Source of the DNA: CAYOZN01 sp964408455
Lineage (GTDB): Bacteria > Planctomycetota > Phycisphaerae > UBA1845 > UTPLA1
Direction: 5' to 3'
NCBI GenBank assembly: GCA_964408455.1
Contig: CAYOZN010000002.1
Coordinates: 186,001-250,000, forward strand
Length of the DNA: 64,000 bases
Part shown: in pieces, positions 59,511 through 64,000 of the stretch
Numbering within the stretch: position 1 is the stretch's first letter
Layout of the letters: each line of letters begins with the position of its first letter
The notes under the pieces: generated by a model
Database searches by the model: none
The model's input: the letters and a program-made list of their open reading frames with translations, nothing else
What the model was told of the DNA's origin: nothing
Made by a program: the position numbers and the translations under genes

Positions 59511-60479
59511 ATGGGTATTCGTCGAGTGGCCCTTGCCTCGTTGCTGTTGCTGTGCATCGCGTGGGTTGTCGATTCCGCGGACGCCCAGGTGCGCGCACGG
59601 CGCGGAGGGCCGGCCCGTCGCGGCAAGCAATCGGGCGAGTCGTTGCAGGAACGCTATCGCATCATCCTGCCGCCCCGGTTCGACGAGCACAATCCGCTCA
59701 CGCCCGTCGTCTACGCGCTTCACGGCTACAAGAACAACATGGCCGCGATGGAGGAAATCTGGAAGGACGTCTGCGCCGAGCTTGGCATCGTTCTGGTCGT
59801 CCTTCAGGGCAGCAAGATCGTCGACGGCGGTTATGCCTGGGCCAGTTCCGAGGATGCCGGTGAAGTCATCGACGCCGCACGAAAGGAATTGCGCTCAAAA
59901 TACAGGCTCAGCCTTCATGCGCCGCGCGTATTGACCGGCTTCAGCCAGGGCGCCTTCGAGATGTATAACCTGGCGGATTCCTATCCCAAGACCTGGCGCC
60001 GCCTCATCCCGGCGGCCGGAATGTTTCGCGCCAAGACCACGCTCATGGCCCAGCCGTTCACCGACGCCGAAGAAAAGATAATGAAGCGCTGGCGCATCTA
60101 CATGATGGTCGGCATGGAGGATGCACAGGAACTCGTCGCCAATCAGAACAAACTGGCGACCGACCTGGAGAAGATGGGGGCCGCCGTCCTCGCGCCCTTC
60201 CGCGATATGAATGACGCCTCATGGGGAATCTACCAGGAGACGAAACATTCGCTGCCTACCGACAAGGCCGAACGGGATTCGGAATTGCGTCGCTCGCTGC
60301 GTTTTGTTCTGCTGCCCGATGCCGAGGACGAAAAGCACTGGCTCAAAGCCGACCCGCAATGGCGGAAAAGGGCGGCATGGCTGGAGAAGGCCGAACCGAA
60401 GAAAAAGAAGCGAATGGAGTCCGGCGGCAAGTCGAAAAAGAAGAAGCGACCTAAACCAACGAAGGACGAAAACCTGTAG
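59511..60479 (+). CDS. secreted alpha/beta-hydrolase (esterase-like)
   Basis: A 322-aa protein. Signal peptide 1-24 (GIRRVALASLLLLCIAWVVDSADA). LTPVVYALHGYKNNMAAMEEIW is the oxyanion-hole region and GFSQGAFEMYNLA holds the nucleophile Ser. C-terminus is Lys-rich (KKKKRMESGGKSKKKKRPK). ATG 59511 opens directly into the signal peptide; the frame upstream is not conserved. Confidence 0.78.
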   Translation: MGIRRVALASLLLLCIAWVVDSADAQVRARRGGPARRGKQSGESLQERYRIILPPRFDEHNPLTPVVYALHGYKNNMAAMEEIWKDVCAELGIVLVVLQGSKIVDGGYAWASSEDAGEVIDAARKELRSKYRLSLHAPRVLTGFSQGAFEMYNLADSYPKTWRRLIPAAGMFRAKTTLMAQPFTDAEEKIMKRWRIYMMVGMEDAQELVANQNKLATDLEKMGAAVLAPFRDMNDASWGIYQETKHSLPTDKAERDSELRRSLRFVLLPDAEDEKHWLKADPQWRKRAAWLEKAEPKKKKRMESGGKSKKKKRPKPTKDENL

Positions 60480-60547
60480 CGCCGGCGCAGCGATGGCACA
60501 ACCGCTGCTGGCGACATCGTTTTGGCACTCAGGAGCTCAAGCCCGAT

Positions 60548-61306
60548 ATGAGTACGTCCACGGCCGTCATCCGCACCTTGCTGGCAGTTTGGGGCCTGCC
60601 GCTGGTTGCCTGCGCGAACCCCGGCTGCGATACCTGGATTCCGCCGGCGCCCACCGCGGAAGAGCTGGCCCGCGGCCTGGTGGTGCTCTATCCCGGCTCC
60701 ACCAACACCCGGACCGAAATGCAGGGCTTCTACATCGGCCTGCGCGATGCGCACGTCAACCAGGCCATCGAAGTCGTCCCCTGGTCGCTGCCGCTCGAAC
60801 ACTTCTTCAATCCATCCGGCTTTGTCGAGCAGAACCGTCCATGGGCCGCCGCCGAGGCCGCCCGCATCGTCGCCTATCAGGATGCCCATCCCGGCGCGCC
60901 GGTCACGCTGCTCGGCTTCTCCGGCGGCTCGATGACCGCGATCATGGTGACCGAGTCGATGCCCGCCGGCCGCGGCGTGGATTGTGTCATCATGCTGACA
61001 CCGGCCGTGTCCCGGCACTACGATCTGGCTCACATGCTCGATCGAGTCACCGGCGGCGCCATCGTCTATTGGTCTCCACGGGACCAGATTGCCGACGCCC
61101 TGGTAGAAGCCCTTGGCACCGTCGACGGCGCCTTCTCCGACGCCGCCGCCACCTATGGATTCGCCTCGACCGACGATCGCCTCACGCAGATCGCGTGGGA
61201 CCCGTCGATGGCCGCCGCCTACGGCCAGAACGGCGACCACCTCGATTTCTTCTGGAACATCGCCTGGATACGCGACTACGTCGGTCCGTGGGTGAAACAC
61301 CAATAA
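60548..61306 (+). CDS. exported alpha/beta-hydrolase-fold protein
   Basis: A 252-aa protein. The hydrophobic start (VIRTLLAVWGLPLVACANPGC) may be a signal peptide; LVVLYPGSTNTRTEMQGF and VTLLGFSGGSMTAIMVTES carry the fold's nucleophile motif (GFSGGS). NGDHLDFFW near the end may hold the catalytic His. Substrate unknown. Confidence 0.7.
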   Translation: MSTSTAVIRTLLAVWGLPLVACANPGCDTWIPPAPTAEELARGLVVLYPGSTNTRTEMQGFYIGLRDAHVNQAIEVVPWSLPLEHFFNPSGFVEQNRPWAAAEAARIVAYQDAHPGAPVTLLGFSGGSMTAIMVTESMPAGRGVDCVIMLTPAVSRHYDLAHMLDRVTGGAIVYWSPRDQIADALVEALGTVDGAFSDAAATYGFASTDDRLTQIAWDPSMAAAYGQNGDHLDFFWNIAWIRDYVGPWVKHQ

Positions 61307-61622
61307 ACGTCGAAATGCCCGATCTGCGCAGCTCCGGAATTCGACAACCCATGTATGTCGACGTCAGCTACCAGATGCCAGGTTCTTCCCATGCCGGTCG
61401 GCTCGCCGGCGCCGAATCCCGCTGACTCGCCGGAGCCGATGCGTCATCGCCTGTTGCGTCAGCCGAGAAAAGGAAATCGGGTTCGCCGTGCGCACTTCAT
61501 CCAAGCAGGGCACAGCACAGAAGGCAGACCATGCGCATCATGAAACCCTCGTGGCCCTCCAGAAAAATAATACACTTGAGCCCGGAGCCGGACATCCATT
61601 TTGAGCCGGTCTTCTGCTTTTC
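61307..61622. other. spacer between convergent genes, no gene seen
   Basis: Convergent transcription ends here. Small GC-rich inverted words (GCCGGCGCC) near 61400 but no clear intrinsic terminator with a U-tract, and no RNA gene seen. Confidence 0.4.
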
Positions 61623-64000
61623 TTAATTCTTGCGGGCGAGCAACTCGCGCACTCGGGCATAAGGCCGCACGTAATCGACAGTTCCGCTAGCCCGGACAAC
61701 GAAGGCCCCATCGCCGTGGCGGGCGGCATTCTCGTACATCAGGATGCGGTCGGGATCGACTTCGGTGGTCAGACCGGTCACGAGCGTGTAGCAGGCGTCC
61801 AGACCGCGGGATGCGTCGCAGGCGGGGCACCGCATCTGCCGCGGAGTTGCGCTCATGTCGTCTATCAGGTCCTGGAACGCGGCGGGCAGGCGGCCGTCAT
61901 TATTGTGCGCGTATATGAGCGACGCCTGCCCCAGACCGCGCAGGTTGGATGCGCAGCCGCGGGCGGCCTCGTCGTTCGGTTCGGCATCGTCGGTCAGGCT
62001 GGCGTCGTTGGGGGTGGCTTCGACATCCGGGACCGCCATGCCGTCTGCCGGACCGGCAGGTGCCTCAGGCACGGCATTTTGATCGTACGTCAGCCGCCAC
62101 AACCGCTGGTAGTCGCCGAAGACGATCACGCCCGGCTGCGACGGGTCGGCGGCGGGCAGGACGTGGACAAGCGACGCACTGCGGCCGATGGTCTTGCACG
62201 ACATCGGATGACCGGCCGAGTCCAGAACCACCAGGGCACCAGTGCCGGCTGTCCAGCTTGGGCTCGACGTCTGTTTTTGAAGACCGAGCGACGCCACGAG
62301 TTCCGGGCGGCCATCGCCATCCAGATCGCCGGAGGTGAGGACGACCGAACAATGCGTCTTTTTCGGAAGCTTGATCGAATGAGTCCATTGTTGCGTGCCG
62401 GTCAGGTCAAAGGCGGCCAGGCGCAGCACGGATGAAGAACCCATCATCCCGTATTTCTGGAGCGCCGCGAACAGGCAGGTCCTGCCGTCGATCTGGAGGA
62501 CATGCAGGGCGGCCACGTTCTCCGCGCCGGCGCCCTCCAGCTTGATGTCGCGGTCGGAGTCCGGCAGTGTCGAGAGAATGTGAATCTTGCGGGCCGATGT
62601 CGGGCTGGGGAGGAGGACTTCCTCCGCGCCGTCGCCGTCCACATCGGCGCGGGCGGAGACGTACGACGCGGGAATGGACCGCTTGCTGGCAATCCGCAGC
62701 TTGTGCGGCTGCAATTCCTCCAACTGTGAGCCGGCGCCGTTGTCCCCGGGCAATTCGTCCTCATCCTCGTCTTCGGCCGCCAGCGCTTCGAGTTTCGCGG
62801 GATCGTACAGGCGTTCGCCGGCGAGTAGCCTGTCGATCTTGTCCGCCAGTTCCTTCTTGCTCGCGGGCGACATGCCGACGGTGATGTCCTGCACGACGCC
62901 CTCCCTGTCGACGAGCACGAGGCAGGGGATGCCGGTCACACTGAATGCCTCGCCGATGTCACTATCGAAGTCCTTGATCTGGCGGAAGGTGATCTTCTTC
63001 TTGTCGAGGAACCTGAGGACCTGCTTTTCCGAACCGGCATGGTCGCGGTTGATGCCCAGCACGACGACGGGCTTGCCGGCGAAGTCTTCGGAGAGCTTCT
63101 GAATGGCCGGCATGGCCTGGACGCAGGGGCCGCACCAGGTGGCCCAGAAGTCCATGACGACGACGCTGCCCTTGAGATCGGCGAGCTTGAAGGGCTTGCC
63201 GTCGAAATCCTCACCCTCGATGGCGGGTGCGGGCTTGCCGACGAGACGCCGCTGCCCGCCGCCGTTCATGCCCGGCATTTCGAACTCGCTCACTTTCCTG
63301 GCGTCGGCTGGCGGCTTGAAGCGGAAGTCCTCCAGGGGAATTTCCACGTCGAGCTGGATGTCCTCGAAGGTGATGCCGGACTCGGCCCGCTTGATTTTCG
63401 GCTGGGCGAAGGCGAAATCCTCCTCGTCGCCGGCGGCGGCATCCTCGTTGGCATCGTCGCCGGCGGGGTCGGGCTTATTCCGTTCTGCGGCGGCATCCCC
63501 CTCGTCCTCATCGATGCCCTGCATGGCGCGGTAGGCCGCCGTCATGTCCATCTGAATGGCGGCGAGCAGGCCGGACTCGGCATCGAACCAGAGCGACAGC
63601 GGAACGTCGACGTCGCCGTACATCTCGGCCTGGAACGCAGCGCGGACCCAGGTGCCGGGTTTTGCATCCCGCTCGGCCTTCTCCACGGCGGTAATTCGCT
63701 TCAGGCCGGGGAAGAGCTCCCAGACGGTGCGATCGGGCTGGAGGATGGCCGCCGCGACGGGATGAAAGAACAGGCTTTGCAGCATCATGTCGTCGTCGAA
63801 GGCCGACGCATTCAGTGCCTTCGGCGCGGCATGCTCGCGATATTGCTCAAGCTGCGGCAGGTAGGCCCACAGCCGTTCGCCATCGCAGTACAGCTCGCCC
63901 TGCTCACTCTTGACGAGAAGGCGATCGGGTGCAACGACGGCGACGCTCAGCTCCATGGTCATGTTTTGATCCATTTCTTCGCCTTCGGGATCGACCATGA
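61623..64000 (-). CDS. TlpA-like thioredoxin / FG-GAP-like chimera (N-terminus outside window)
   Basis: At least 791 residues; the frame is open to the window edge. From the N-side: a DUF2092-like domain (LYCDGERLWAYLPQLEQYREH), then a TlpA/thioredoxin domain with WATWCGPCVQAMPAIQKLSEDFAG (C-x-x-C), then a domain of FG-GAP/integrin-like calcium loops (DVDGDGAEEVLLPSPTSARKIHIL and DLDGDGRPELVASLG), and a DUF1559/pilin-like C-terminal stretch CASNLRGLGQASLIYAHNNDGRLPAAFQDL. A redox arm fused to a surface propeller-like part is unusual. Probably exported, but the leader is out of view. Confidence 0.75.
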   Translation of the reverse strand, partial: MVDPEGEEMDQNMTMELSVAVVAPDRLLVKSEQGELYCDGERLWAYLPQLEQYREHAAPKALNASAFDDDMMLQSLFFHPVAAAILQPDRTVWELFPGLKRITAVEKAERDAKPGTWVRAAFQAEMYGDVDVPLSLWFDAESGLLAAIQMDMTAAYRAMQGIDEDEGDAAAERNKPDPAGDDANEDAAAGDEEDFAFAQPKIKRAESGITFEDIQLDVEIPLEDFRFKPPADARKVSEFEMPGMNGGGQRRLVGKPAPAIEGEDFDGKPFKLADLKGSVVVMDFWATWCGPCVQAMPAIQKLSEDFAGKPVVVLGINRDHAGSEKQVLRFLDKKKITFRQIKDFDSDIGEAFSVTGIPCLVLVDREGVVQDITVGMSPASKKELADKIDRLLAGERLYDPAKLEALAAEDEDEDELPGDNGAGSQLEELQPHKLRIASKRSIPASYVSARADVDGDGAEEVLLPSPTSARKIHILSTLPDSDRDIKLEGAGAENVAALHVLQIDGRTCLFAALQKYGMMGSSSVLRLAAFDLTGTQQWTHSIKLPKKTHCSVVLTSGDLDGDGRPELVASLGLQKQTSSPSWTAGTGALVVLDSAGHPMSCKTIGRSASLVHVLPAADPSQPGVIVFGDYQRLWRLTYDQNAVPEAPAGPADGMAVPDVEATPNDASLTDDAEPNDEAARGCASNLRGLGQASLIYAHNNDGRLPAAFQDLIDDMSATPRQMRCPACDASRGLDACYTLVTGLTTEVDPDRILMYENAARHGDGAFVVRASGTVDYVRPYARVRELLARKN

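Noticed and set aside
1..64000. tRNA, rRNA or IS elements
   Set aside because: No cloverleaf, rRNA or transposase was recognised by eye; a dedicated scan could still find a tRNA.

Overview
The window looks like a piece of a GC-rich Planctomycetota chromosome, possibly of the Phycisphaerae type. Pointers to this are several very large secreted proteins, two of them ending in dockerin-like EF-hand pairs, a DUF1559-like tail on a thioredoxin fold protein, tandem zinc-ribbon membrane proteins, and many short dispersed hairpin repeats. The taxonomic call is inference from gene content; there is no rRNA here.

Layout. 1-7.1 kb: the end of a class III PHA synthase and an SDR reductase; a UDP-glucuronate decarboxylase; a PA0069-type radical SAM protein carrying an in-frame mobile-looking insert; an MFS transporter; and a dockerin-bearing secreted protein. 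7.3-28 kb: fusA, then a foreign-looking toxin-antitoxin-chaperone (TAC) module, then one long ribosomal superoperon (S10-spc-alpha order, rpsJ to rplQ, with secY, adk, map, rpmJ and rpoA; no rpmD, infA or rpsD in it). 28-34 kb: a HIT protein, a 968-aa CARDB/NHL secreted protein, scpB and a small hypothetical. 32.9-43 kb: kynurenine pathway genes on the minus strand (KMO, kynureninase, ACMSD, 3-hydroxyanthranilate dioxygenase) mixed with a repeat-rich surface protein, a DUF433/DUF5615 toxin-antitoxin pair, a chromate transporter and a small lipoprotein gene with an in-frame TGA. 43-50 kb: paralogous zinc-ribbon membrane proteins, a second DUF433/DUF5615 pair, an AAA+ ATPase and a large low-GC protein with a nuclease-like motif. 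50-64 kb: a kelch-like/Ig/dockerin secreted protein, a YdeI-like protein, a zinc-ribbon plus twin SPFH operon, purE-purK, two alpha/beta hydrolases and the end of a TlpA-like chimera.

The most interesting object is at 37290-37730 (minus). A lipoprotein signal peptide and a conserved 'ERKCCPF' domain lie in one reading frame, separated only by TGA-TGT, and a perfect 7-bp hairpin with a GUC loop begins 21 nt after the TGA. That is the geometry of a bacterial SECIS element, so this is a candidate Sec-Cys (UC) selenolipoprotein encoded 45 bp downstream of kynureninase. The second is the tripartite higB-higA-secB-like module wedged between fusA and the S10 operon. It has a promoter placing the transcription start at the toxin ATG (leaderless) and an inverted repeat over its -10 box.

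No tRNA, rRNA, IS transposase or CRISPR array was recognised.
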